From Bradyrhizobium sp. CB82 (lineage in GTDB: Bacteria > Pseudomonadota > Alphaproteobacteria > Rhizobiales > Xanthobacteraceae), in the NCBI RefSeq assembly GCF_029714405.1, contig NZ_CP121650.1, positions 930,001-994,000 on the forward strand: 64,000 nt of DNA. Direction: 5' to 3'. Each line of letters opens with the position of its first letter. The stretch's first letter is position 1. Of the stretch, positions 35,834 through 47,100 are shown in pieces. The position numbers and the translations under genes were made by a program. The notes beneath the pieces are model-generated. The model was not told the DNA's origin. It ran no database searches and worked only from the letters and a program-made list of their open reading frames with translations.

Positions 35834-36932
35834 TCACAGTGATTTTGACTCTTTGGCGGTGGCTGGATAGGCGCGGCGGAGTTTGGCGCGGGCTTTGTTG
35901 GTTGTGAACATCCATTTGATGCGGGTTCGGGTTTTATTTCGCTGCCGTTGCCATGCTGCGATCTCGTTTCGCAGCCTTTTGGGGTCGTCGATGCGGCGGC
36001 CGAGACACTGGCGCTGAAGCACGCTGATCTCGCACTCGACCATGTTGAGCCAACTGGCGTGCTTCGGAGTGTAGTGGAATTCGAGGCGGCACAGGATGCG
36101 TCGGGCCTCGGCGGGCGCGAAGGCCTCATAAAGCGCCCCAGGCTTATGGATCGACAAATTGTCCTGCACGACACGGATGCAGGCGGCGTTGGGATAATGG
36201 ATGTCGACGAGTTCACGCATGCAGTGCGCGTAGTCCACGGCGGCGCGGCGGTCGGTAACCTTCACGTTGCGCCAGCCACGATGCGGGTCGAAGGTAACGA
36301 AGAGATTGACGGTGCCGTTGCGGCGGTACTCGTAATCGTAGCGCTCGCGCTGTCCCGGCTCAGCTGGAATCGGCTGACGGACCTCGCCGATGAGCTGGAC
36401 GGGGGTCTCGTCGAAGCAAACGAGCGGCCGGACGGGATCCGGCGCCTCGGCGTAGAGGTCGAGCACGTCCTCCATGCGGGCGACGTATTCGCCATCGACA
36501 TGGGGGATGCACCACATGTCCCTGCGCCATGGCTTGAGGTCGTTCTCGGCTAGCCGGCGACGCACGGTCTCGCCCGACAAGCTGTCATGATCGGTGAGCT
36601 TGACCATCGTGTCGGCCAGCAGCGTCAGCGTCCAACGTTTGCGGCCGGCGGGCGGCTTGGCGCATGCCGTCGCCACCAGCAGGGCCTCCACGCGGCTCCT
36701 CGCTCAAGGCCCGCTCCAGATTGCCTTCCACGAAGCGGCGCTTGGTCCGGCCGACGCTGGACAGGCTGACCCGGACGGTCCGGACAATCTCCGCGTCGCA
36801 ACTACCGGCATCGGCCGCCAGCAAAATCTGCGCCCGCTTGAGCTTGCGGGCGGCATGCTTGCCGCCGCCGAGCATCGCCGTCAGTTCGTCCCGCTCGGCT
36901 TGGCTCAATTCGACCCGATAACGTACATTCAT
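35834..36932 (-). pseudogene. IS630 transposase (frameshifted)
   Basis: The N-terminal piece (36932 to about 36690) has a helix-turn-helix region (HAARKLKRAQILLAADAGSC, AEIVRTVRVSLSSVGRTKRR). The main piece (36691-35834) carries the Tc1/mariner-type DDE core: LVCFDETPVQL, CIRVVQDNLSIHK and SWLNMVECEISVLQ. The two frames overlap around 36690, where a small deletion after LSEEPRGG disrupts the reading frame. No longer able to give a full protein without frameshifting. Confidence 0.88.
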
Positions 36933-36970
36933 GCTTCGCCTCCTTGTCGGAGGCCGGGACGAATCGATCC

Positions 36971-37252
36971 ATGAGTCAAAAATCAGGCGCGTGCTTAACC
37001 GAGAAACAGGGTCACTACCTCGCTTTCATCCATACCTATTCGTACATGTTCGGACAGCCGCCCGCCGAAGCCGACATTCAGCGCCATTTCCGCGTCAGCC
37101 CGCCCTCAGTCCACCAGATGATCGTCACCCTCGAACGAAACGGTTTCATTCGCCGTCAGCCCGGTGTTCCCCGGAGCATCGAGATTCTTTTGCCACCCGA
37201 AAACTTGCCCATCCTCGAATGGCTCGGTATCAAAACGTCAAAATCACTGTGA
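36971..37252 (+). CDS. LexA-like helix-turn-helix passenger protein of IS630
   Basis: 93 residues from the ATG at 36971. The segment LTEKQGHYLAFIHTYSYMFG, PPAEADIQRHFRVSPPSVHQ, MIVTLERNGFIRRQPGVPRS is a LexA-type N-terminal winged helix without the protease half. The stop lies inside the right inverted repeat, so the gene is part of the IS. It is divergent from the transposase and probably represses or tunes transposition. Confidence 0.75.
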   Translation: MSQKSGACLTEKQGHYLAFIHTYSYMFGQPPAEADIQRHFRVSPPSVHQMIVTLERNGFIRRQPGVPRSIEILLPPENLPILEWLGIKTSKSL

Positions 37253-37379
37253 TGAACCACTAGACCGAACCGCATATCCCTGGACCTGGTACAGTCAGGT
37301 GGTACAATTAATGCATTAGTCGGCTGATGCCGCGCGATAAGCCTCTGATATCGCTAAGGGCAGGAATTCGGGAAACTGC

Positions 37380-37396
37380 TCCCTCCCTCTCCGCCA
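37380..37396 (+). repeat. Probable attR: tRNA-Ser 3'-end-like core
   Basis: Identical 17 bases to 8915-8931, again ending CCGCCA with no complete tRNA upstream. It lies 117 bp beyond the IS630 end. Confidence 0.62.
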
Positions 37397-38153
37397 CTCG
37401 ACCGAAAGAGTCGGAAAATCCCGCAAAATAAGTCTTTTCCGCACAGCCGGGTGAGGTCTGTGTAGCACCCTTGTTCCAAGCTATTCCGAAGCCGATGCGA
37501 TCAGTGAAAAAGTTGGCCGGCCGCTAATAATTCGGCAGTCCGGCGGAGTCTCGACGACAGCCCAGCGAATGGGCGGCTCCTGCTTGCGGTAGCTGCAATG
37601 CGGTCGAGCACGTTAGACACGTCTGTTAAGAGCAGCCAGATTTCCTGATCTGGTTCATTATGCCTGCGGTTTCTTTGAAGATCACCGACGAGGGAATTCC
37701 GGAAGCCCGATAGGTATCGTGTCCATCAACTCAGACAGTCAGCCCTGGGCCTGATTGCTGCAGCGGAGAAACTTGCTTCCGCAAATTCGCATTTAGGTTG
37801 TTGACACCTGCGTCTGTATCGTAAACAATTTAAGCGCAATTTCGATCTAAGGTATAGATTCCATACTCTTACATAGCCGGCTTGGATACTTGTTGAGGTC
37901 GCCTCTTTGTAAGCGCGAGGGCCTGTTTCTGAACTGACAGGTTGGCTTTCTACAAACGTGAGCTATCGGACGGAGGGGCTTTCGGCCCTAGTGTGGGGCA
38001 TCCAAACTCAAATAATCGCAACAGGACTTCGTCGCCTGCGCTGCCCGGACGTCAGCGTAGTCCAGACTCGTTGTTCGCGACTCGTCGTCATCACGGTGCA
38101 CTCTCTCGAACGGGAATTGTTTGCACAATGCTGGTTGATCGGTAGGGGGAAAG
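37397..38153. promoter_or_regulatory. Long leader of the giant-protein operon
   Basis: About 750 bp without a supported gene, lower in GC in its middle (37780-37880) than its neighbours. A TTGACA at 37801-37806 is followed 15 bases later by TAAACA, and a TATAGATT word is at 37853; either could be part of a promoter. The first giant gene starts at a GTG with GGGGAAAGG before it. Confidence 0.35.
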
Positions 38154-41100
38154 GTGTCTGAAGTTGCGACCGAGCGCGCAAGGCGCGCCATGCCGCGTCC
38201 TGTGGGCCGGCAGGAAACTTTGAATCCGAACCTGACCCGGCGAGGGTTTCTGGCTGGAACCGCAGCCTTGCCCATCGCCGCCGAGACAGCGTTTGCCGGC
38301 TCGGACGTTTCGATGGACCTCGAGTTCGACTTGTCTTCGGACGGGGGAACGTTGACGGTCCGCGAATTTCCTCACCCCACTCCGGGTCAAAAGCCCGATG
38401 ACAAATTGCAGTGGAAAGCGATCGCAGCCGCTTTCGGGCCGAAGGCCTGGTTCGATCTCGCGGTGGATGCGACCGACGACAATCGCAGACATCTGAGAAT
38501 TCGCGACGCAAGCTACGGTGCCGACAATTCCTTCACCGTGGAGCTTTTCTTCTCGCCCGTTATCGCAGCGGGCAAGCGCGTGGATCACTGGGCTCTGGAA
38601 TTGACCACCGATCTTTGGCGGAGCGCGATACAGCCCGCTTCGCGTTGGGCCAGCGCCAAAAAGGCCTTCCGCGATTTCGTGCAGCAAGACGGAAATCTGT
38701 CCGCGTATGTAAATGCCGCAAACGCAAACGTCAGGCTTGGCCAGATGTTCGACCGGCGCGTAGCAGCGGATGACGCGACGGCCGAACCGCTCCAGCTTGC
38801 CTTCCAGAATGATTGCCTGTGGCGTCTCAGTCGTGATCTGGGCGCGGCAGCGACGAGCTTCGGCGGCCTGGCCAAGGCCGGCAAATTTACCCTCGGTTGG
38901 TGGCAGCGGGAGAATGAACTGCCGTTTCTTCACGGCTTTGCGCGGGACGATAAACAGCGTCATGACCGGGTGTCGGTATCCTCGCCATTCCGTGTCGGCG
39001 GGACGTCGGGAGCAAGCGTCAGCGTCCACGATTTCGTAACGTCCGGGTCTCCTTTGGAGTGGGAGGCGCGCCAAGTCATCTCTCCCCTTGTCCCGAAGTC
39101 CGCGCAGACGTTCGTCAAGCTGAGCTTAGGTGCCGCCAAGCTCACAATCGCCGACGATGACGACCCCACTGCAGCGCCAATTACGGCGGCGACGCTGTCC
39201 ATCACGGAATCTCGCTTGCCGATCAAGGATCAGCGTATCCGCCGGACGCTTTGGGGAGCAGTAGCGCGAACGAAGGCGCCACTCGAACTGCGCACATCGA
39301 TCGGACGGCTGGTAATCAATGCGCCGGAGCCGATGCCCGCGCCGGCATCGAGCGTGGCCGAACCGTCGCCTGCACCGAACGGAGGCGCGCCTGCTCCATC
39401 TGTGGCCGCGCCGACCGTGCAGGCGCCCGGTTCCTCGAACGCTGCGGCGCCCCCAGAAGACGACACGCTAATCGCCAGCGGTGATCGAACGGGGGCCCAG
39501 GACGTCACCATTTGGGCGGTGTTCGATCGAACGAAGCCGGCCGAGCCTTTTGCGGCACGGCGCCTCGCGATCGATCTCGCGTTGTTCGCGAGCGATCTCG
39601 CGCTACGAGATGCAAGCCACAGCTCGCTGACCTTCGACTCGGCGGATTTTCGGCTCGTCTATGAAGACGGCGACACGATGAAGGAACTATCCGCGGGCGA
39701 GTTTCCCCGCGCGCCCGCATCGAGCTACCTGTGGGTAGGCTCGCTCGACGCCGGACAGGAGATCGCGCAATTCGATCTGTCGCGGGCGACGCTCGCGGTC
39801 GCGCGCGACGTCGATCTCGTCAAGCTGCGCTTTCGTTTCCTGGATCTGACATTGGTCCTGACCCCTGAGCCCGTCATTCGGCCGCGGCATGCCGAGTGCA
39901 GGGTCATCGATCTCGGCAACGATCATTTTCGCGATGACCGGCCGGTGCTCGTGGCGGAATTCGGTCCGCAGCACGTATTCGAGGAAGCCATCTTCCGCCA
40001 GAACATCCCGTTGCCCGATATTACGGACCTGACGGATCCGACGCTGGATCGAAATGCCATACTCAATCAAATCGATCAGTATGCGGACGATACGCCGAAG
40101 CTGATCGATTATCGAAAGAGCATAAGAAAAGGGAAGGTGGACAAAGATCCAAACTCGCCCGCTTTCAACGACTTTTGCAAGGCATACGAGACTGCTGCGA
40201 ATGCGGCGGCCCTCCCGCCCGATCAACAAATCTATGTCGGCCCCTTCGCCCTTGATCCCGATGCGATGGCAATCGCACGGCAGGTCGAGCGTGCCATGGC
40301 AACTGCTGCGGTTACTGACTCGATAAATAACACGTTCGACCGCATCAAGAAGTTCATCGCTGACGACAAGAGTGCGACAACTCATCTCCTCGCGCCGGCA
40401 ACTCCTACAGAGGCCGGTAACCCGGGCCCTGACGATTACTATCTGACCAACGCCTTGCGCAACGAGACTGTGCTCGAGCAACAAGAGCCGGTATACGGGG
40501 TGTTCCGCGACTATTATCGCAGCGAGTTGATCAAGCAATACTACGTCAAGACGAGCAAGCAGCCTTGGGCGCCAGCGACGCTGGACTCGATGGATGTCGA
40601 ATTTTTCGCCCACGATAACCGCCCGAATTGGCAGCCCACGGCGAGCGGCGTGCCGCGGAGAATTCCGCCTGCAGACCCGCGTGGGTATCGCGAAACAGCG
40701 CTTCGCGCGAATTTTATCCAGCAGATTGTCGGGGACGATCCCGCCACTTTTGCCGAACTTAGCGATGCAAGGCTCGCGCAGCCGAGCAGGCTGGCCTTCC
40801 GTATCAATTGCGCGCCGGCGCCGAATGCGACCGCAGAGGAGGCAGGGCTCAATTATAGCTCCGACGCTTCGCCACAGACGCCAAACAGCGGTGGGTTCGC
40901 CTATCCCGAACTCGCTTTCACATTCGCGGACCTCACCGATTGGTCGCGGCACGAGCCGGCCGTCACCTTGCGTGCGCGCAAATTGTTCAGCGGGAACACC
41001 AGCGGAATCGTGCCGCCGATCGGCACGCGCGCCGCCAATCTCGCCGATCCCGAGGTGCTCACCTATCAGGGGATCTCGCGTGGCGGCGTCAACGCCGAAC

Positions 41101-44100
41101 AGAGACTCGGAGAAATTCGCGCCGCGCTTGCCAGAAAGCCGACGCTCTACGAAACCGCGATCGAGATTCCGGCACGCCTCACGTTGTCCACCGCGCAGGA
41201 CGCTATCTGGTTCGACAGGCGTAAATTGCCTTGGCAGGTTGTGCATGAGAACGCCGGAGCGGTGCCGGTGGTTGCCCCGTCGGAACCCACCGGCGGCGAC
41301 ACCGTCATGAAGTCGGGCGATCCCGTCAGGCGCTCGCATCAACCCCTGTGGGTTGCCCAACTGGCCCTGGATGGGCTGGAGCCCAATCTTCGCATTGTCG
41401 ATTCGCCCGACCTTCGGCCCAACGCCCTGACGTGGCTGAAACCCGGCGACTTACGCCAGATCGGTCAGGGCGCGCCGCCACGCGGACCGCTCGCTCCTTG
41501 GTTTATCGGGCCGGAGCAGATGGATGCGGCAACTCTGACAGCCGAGGGCGTCAACGCCAAGATGCCTCCCGGCACGCAGGTACCGAAGCCGCCGGCGCCG
41601 ACTCTGGTGCCGGTTCCGACGCCTGCTTCAGAAACGGAGCTGTGTACCCCGCCCTTGCGCAACCGCATCTGGCGCATCCTGCGCCTGCTCTGCGGCCGCG
41701 ATGACGACCGCAAGACACTCGGCAACCTGCAGTTCTTCCGCTCGGCGCTCGATGCCTACGACCGCCATGAGCTGGTCCTGCTTTCTTCCGCCTACGGCCT
41801 GCCGGTCATCGGCAAGCGCAAGCCGCGCGATGGCGATCCGGCCGGCTTGGAGACTGCGGGCGGCCTGGTCACCGGTTCCGGCCAGATCGAACCGGGCGAC
41901 GATTTTCCGGTGCTGGACGCCGACGACGCCCAGGCTATCCAGCGCCCGCAACAATTGCGCGTTCGCGAGCTTTGGCTGAGCGCGCTCGGCGGATCGCTTA
42001 TCCACGATACGCAGTTCCTGCCTTCAGCCGGCGCCAACGATTTGTGGGGTGGGAAGATATTCGATGGCTTTTCGATCGAGCGTTGGCGAGCGGAGATCGT
42101 GCTCGGGCGCGATATCGTCGGAGAGGTCGTCTACAAGGGCTATTTGTTCCCGCTTGGCCATCGCGCCTCGCTCGTCAAGCTGACGGAGCGCTTGTTTCTG
42201 CGATCGGAAACGCTGGGCGTGAAAGCGGTGCTGGTGCAACGCATTTTCATCCGCGTCGGGCGCAAAACGCAGGCCTATCCGGCCGTGGGTCAGCCGTTCG
42301 ACGGGCGTCTGTGGTGCGCGCGGGACGTCACAATGCTAACCGTGCAGACGCCAGACCTGCAAGACCCCTATCAGTTGCCCAAGGTTCCCGCCAAAAATCC
42401 CGAGAACCTCGTGGGAGGCCGCATCGACCTGGCAGGGGCTCCCGGCCTCGCGTTCTGGCCGCGAGTGAACGAGACCGACCAGGGGCTGGTCAAATTTGAT
42501 TTCACGATCGACGGCGCCGAGACGTCGATGCCGCTGATCTTCGTCGACAACATCGCGGCAACCAACGGTGCGTCGCTAAAGGCACTCGTCGAAACCTATC
42601 GCAGATGGCCGGATTGGGTATCGCGCCGCACCGCCGCGCTTCGCGATCAGAATATCCGCTATGCCCCGGAAACAAAGACCGGCGACTGTACCCTGAAGAC
42701 CCAGAGTATCGTCGTCAGCGTGCATGGCGGTTTGAAGAGCTCCGGCGGTGTCTGGAACGGAGACCTTACCGCCTACGATACCAACGCGATCCTCGAGGGC
42801 GCCGAACAGCCACCGTTCTATCCCTCGGTAGAGGCTGCGACCGTCCGCCTCGAGAACGTCGAGCGCTTCAGCGGCGGTGTTCCGCGGCCCGTGGACGTGC
42901 AGTACGACGGACGTTATGTGCGTTTCGGATTTTCACCGAAAGCAGCCGGCTCGGACAAGCCGACAAATCCGCTCGAGGTCTTCCTCAACCTTCGAACATG
43001 CATTTCCATGTCGATGGGCAGCAACGGCGACCGTAGCGGAGCGATCGGCCGGCCGGAGTCGAACATCGTCGCCATCGGCCGGGGAAATGGCCCGATCGGC
43101 GCGGGCGGAGCGATCATCTACGAAGCGTCGGGGCCGGCGTCATCCACCGATCCCTTGGGCACTCCGGAGCCCCGGGGGCAGGTCCCGGTTTCCGGCGGTG
43201 TCAAATTGATTGATCCGGTATCGCCGGCCCCGGAGTTTCATAACCTGCTCTCGCTCGCCGATTTCTTCGATCCGCAAAATCCGTATCTTAACCAGGTCAA
43301 GCAGGCCTCAGGCGCCGCCTCGCTCCCGACCACAGGCGTTCCCGCGCCTCGCGCTTCGAACGCGGCAAGCGCGGCTTCGGATGCGATCGACGACATCCGT
43401 AAAGTTCTGAGCGCCTTCTTTAGTGACACGGCCATGATTTTGGGCGTTGTCAGCTATCGCCATCTGCTTCAATTCCTGGGCTTCGATTTCGCTTCGCTTC
43501 TTGAAGCGGCTCCGGTTCTGCGCGAGACGTTGCAATTCGGCTCGGACGACGCACTCGGTGGAGACCCGCAAGAGCTGGTCCAGGAAATACACACTCACGT
43601 GCTGGCTCCGCTACAGGACGCGATAAGGAAACTGGAGACGCAATGGCAGAACCTGAGTAACGACATACAGAAGCAATTCCCCGGGAAGGGCATCAGCCTC
43701 GCGCAGGTCTTTCCCGAAATCGATTCGGGTTTGCGCGACCTCGATGGAAAAATCGCCACTGCGCAGCGGGACGACGATCCGGTCCGCTTGTTCCTCGATC
43801 TTGCCGCCGTTTACGAGAGTGCCCGCGCGTTCGCCGCCGCGCTCGACCGCATGGCCTCCAACCCGGTTGCACGACTGCAGACCGCGGCAGTGGGTGCGGT
43901 GCAGGACGTGCTTGCACAGTTCCAGCAGCCGACGGCGCTGTTCCGGGACACGATGGCGCAGCTCGGAACGGATCTGGCCAGCATACTCAACGCGGACACC
44001 ATTGACACCTGGCTGAAGAACCTTGTCGGGCAGGATACGAGCGACGAGCTTGACGACACCCTGACGTTCGAGCTTGCCGCGCCCGATCTTGCAGCCCTCG

Positions 44101-47100
44101 CCCAAAACACCGCCACCGGGATCGGGACCTCGTTGGACGACATCAACAAGCAGTTCAAGAGCGATTTGAAGCTTGAAGTTTCAGATTTTGCAAAGGCCAT
44201 CATTGGCGATGTTTTGGCCAACAAACCGACTGGTGAGACTTTCAAGAATTTTCAGACGGTTGTCGCAGCTAAAGTCAACACGGCAATCGTGCAAGCCAAG
44301 ACGGCTGTCGAGGCCCAGCTTGGCAGCGCTCAATCACAGGCCGTTTTCATCATAGAATCGGAGCTCGACACTTTCCTGCTGTCCGTAACCCAGGATCCCG
44401 ATAACGCCCCCATGCTGCGGGAAGTCTATGGTGCGGTTACATTCATATTCGCCCTCATCGACAGGGCCAGCCAGCTGCGGGCCCATATTTCAGCCGGCAA
44501 TATCGACAAGTCGCTCGGAGATTTGGCGGCCCTTTCGGATATGATTATTGGTGTCGGGCAAGAGCCATTTACCCGGATCGACCAATCCTTGAGACAGGGC
44601 TTCAAGGGACTCCAGGCCCAACTTGCGACGTCCGATTTGATGCCACCCACGGCCGGCAACGATTTCACGACCTTCACGGCGGAAATAGCCAACTGCAAGA
44701 CCTACCACGATTGGACGCCAGCGCAGAAGAAAGGCAACTTCCCGCCTCCGACCTCGACGCCTGCCGCCAACGATCCGATGAAATCGCTCGACGCCTTCAT
44801 CTCGGCTGCAAAATCGGCTCAGAAGGTAGTCAACGATGTCGCCGGGCTCGTGGTGGACAATGCAAACAACTTGCAGGAAATACAGACTAAGGCGGCCGCA
44901 GCGGGCGTCGATATTTCGCCCTACCTGGATTTGATCCGCAACGCCCGTGTGCTCATGGAGGGGCCGGCTGCAAACACCGCCGATTTCGGCCTGGTGGGCG
45001 ATGCCAGCGCGTTGTATTGCGCCTTCGTTACCGGACTTGCCCGAATGGGCGCCGCGGTCTCCCTGATTCCGAAGACCGACTGGACGAACGTCGACAAGGA
45101 TATTGTCGTCAAGCTGACCGGCTACGAACAAGCTTGCGCTCAGTCTGCCGGTGACATCGGCGACGCACTGGCGAAGGCGACAAAACGTCTTGCGGACTTT
45201 ATCGAGGCGAACAAGACCGTGATCGCGGGCGCCGCCCTTCTTGGAGCTGCGCTTGACGCGATAGCCCAGATCCCCGGCCTCTCGATCAGCAATCAAATCA
45301 ACAGCTATTCCAGCGACTGGAAGGACAAGGAAAAAGATGTCGCTGCCGCTCTGGCGGCGGCAATAAATGTTCTGATCAAGTTCCTGGTAAACGGAGGCAA
45401 GTTCGCCGCGGCCGTCAAGACGACGCTCGTAAACGCTCTGTCTTCGCTCGACACTTTGCTTGGCAAAATCGGTTTGAGCCTGAAGCCGGAGGAAGATAAG
45501 CTGAACTCGGCGCTGAAAGATCTCGGCGACGTGTTTGGGAAATTTGCGAACTACACCCCGATTGGGCCCGCGCCGGCAACGATTGCCGGTCTTCTCGCAA
45601 CCCCGGTCGTTACCTCGGGCACGACGCCGACCGTCCAGACGCTCTTTACCAGCACGACAGAACAGACTTATCAGCAGCTCTCCGTCGCCCTGCACAAGGC
45701 CGAAGCCGCCGTCTTCGCCGGGTGGCGCGCCCTGCAGGCACGCGCCAAGGGACTGCCGCAATATCTGCAGCGTGCCGTGGTCGTGGCGGCACAGGCGCCG
45801 TTACAGACGTTCAGTTCGGCCTACAAGACGCTCCTCGAGCTTCGCAACAGCGCCGCCGAGAAGATCAACTCGCCGTTGCTCAGTCTTCAGGCGCGGCGCT
45901 CGCTGTTCGTCGCTCCTGTCTACACTTCGCCGCCGGGTGTCGACGTCAACGACCCGACCGATAACGACGCGATCCTTCAAGCTCTCGAAAGCAAGGACCG
46001 CCTGGCCGAAGAAGCCGGCGTCCTGAAAAATATCGCTGCCTACACGCCGCCGGCCGCGCCGCCCGACCTTATCATCGGCAATTTCGTGCGCTTCCTTGAC
46101 AGTTGGACCACGGGAAAATCTGCGCCTCTGCAAATCGCCAGGAACGTTCAGGATCTTGCGGCGCAAGTGCTCAAGGGGAACATCCTTGCGTTGATCGACG
46201 TCGCGGCCTTCCGCGATGCCATTCTTGATGCGATCGCGCAACTGGTGCCGACCAAGGCGGTGTTCTCCTACAATTTCGCCAGTACTGTGACCGAAGAGCC
46301 TGATTCCGACGCAATCTTCCAGGCGCAGCTGGGCTCGCGTTTCGTGCTCACCACGAAGATCGAGGTCGATCTGCTTAACGAAGGCAAGACCGATTTCGCC
46401 GCGTCGGGTTCTCTGGGCCCGTTCGCCATCAAACTGGTGGGCTCAGTCATCGACGCGCTCACGCTACGGTTCGGCGGCGCCGGTTTTGTGGCGAACAACG
46501 GCGCGGCTCCGCGTTTTGATGTTGCCTACCAGTCCTACGAGGTCGGCCCGGCTCTCGATTTCATCCAACAACTGCAGGCCTACCTGACGCCCAGCGATGG
46601 TGCCGGTTTCCATATTGGGCCGCTCGATTGGGCGCTTGGAATTGAAGTGGGATACGGCGTCAACCTTGGAAGCATCGGAATCGGGGAAGTTTCCTTCTTC
46701 AACATTATTTTCGACGTGTCCGCCGATCTGCCGTTTACGTCCGCTGGGGCGTTGTTCAAGACGTCGCTCGGAACGCGGCTGGCGCCATTCACGATCAGCA
46801 TACTTCCCTACGCCGGATCGGGCTATTTCTCGCTCTTCTCGGCCGCCGACGGAATCCGGGGCTTCGAAGCCTCGTTCCTCTTCGGAGGTGGCGGTTCGCT
46901 GAGCTTCGGCCCGCTGGAGGCGCAGGTTCAGGTTCAGGTCGGCACCTTCATCCGGGTTCTCAAGGTCGGGGAGGTCAATTCGACCGAGATCGCGGGGAGC
47001 TTCCTCGCCGCCGGCAGCATGACGATCTGGATTTTCAATTTCGCGGCGAGCCTGTACGTCAGCCTCGGCGAAGACAACGGCAATATGTATGGCGAGGCCA

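Larger units (their letters stand above)
35823..37263 (-). mobile_element. IS630-family element with a passenger regulator
   Basis: 26-bp inverted repeats at 35823-35848 and 37238-37263 (inner 15 bases TCACAGTGATTTTGA identical), with outer ends CTAG, so that TA at 35824-35825 and 37261-37262 is the expected target dinucleotide. It contains a frameshifted transposase (minus strand) and a LexA-like HTH gene (plus strand). Confidence 0.88.
8915..37396. mobile_element. Genomic island flanked by tRNA-Ser-like att repeats
   Basis: About 28.5 kb between two copies of a 17-bp tRNA-Ser 3'-end-like sequence, with a site-specific integrase immediately inside the left copy and mostly accessory genes between. 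Contents: integrase relic, reverse transcriptase with HTH partner, XerC/D-like recombinase, several IS elements, a CoiA-like gene, nuclease-like and HEPN-like genes, and a family of dispersed repeats. The integrase is frameshifted, so the island is probably immobile now. Boundaries are inferred from the repeat alone. Confidence 0.6.

Noticed and set aside
39687..41360. Long 557-residue open frame antisense to the first giant gene
   Set aside because: High GC produces long antisense frames; it has no ribosome site or family-like motif and lies wholly within the giant coding frame.
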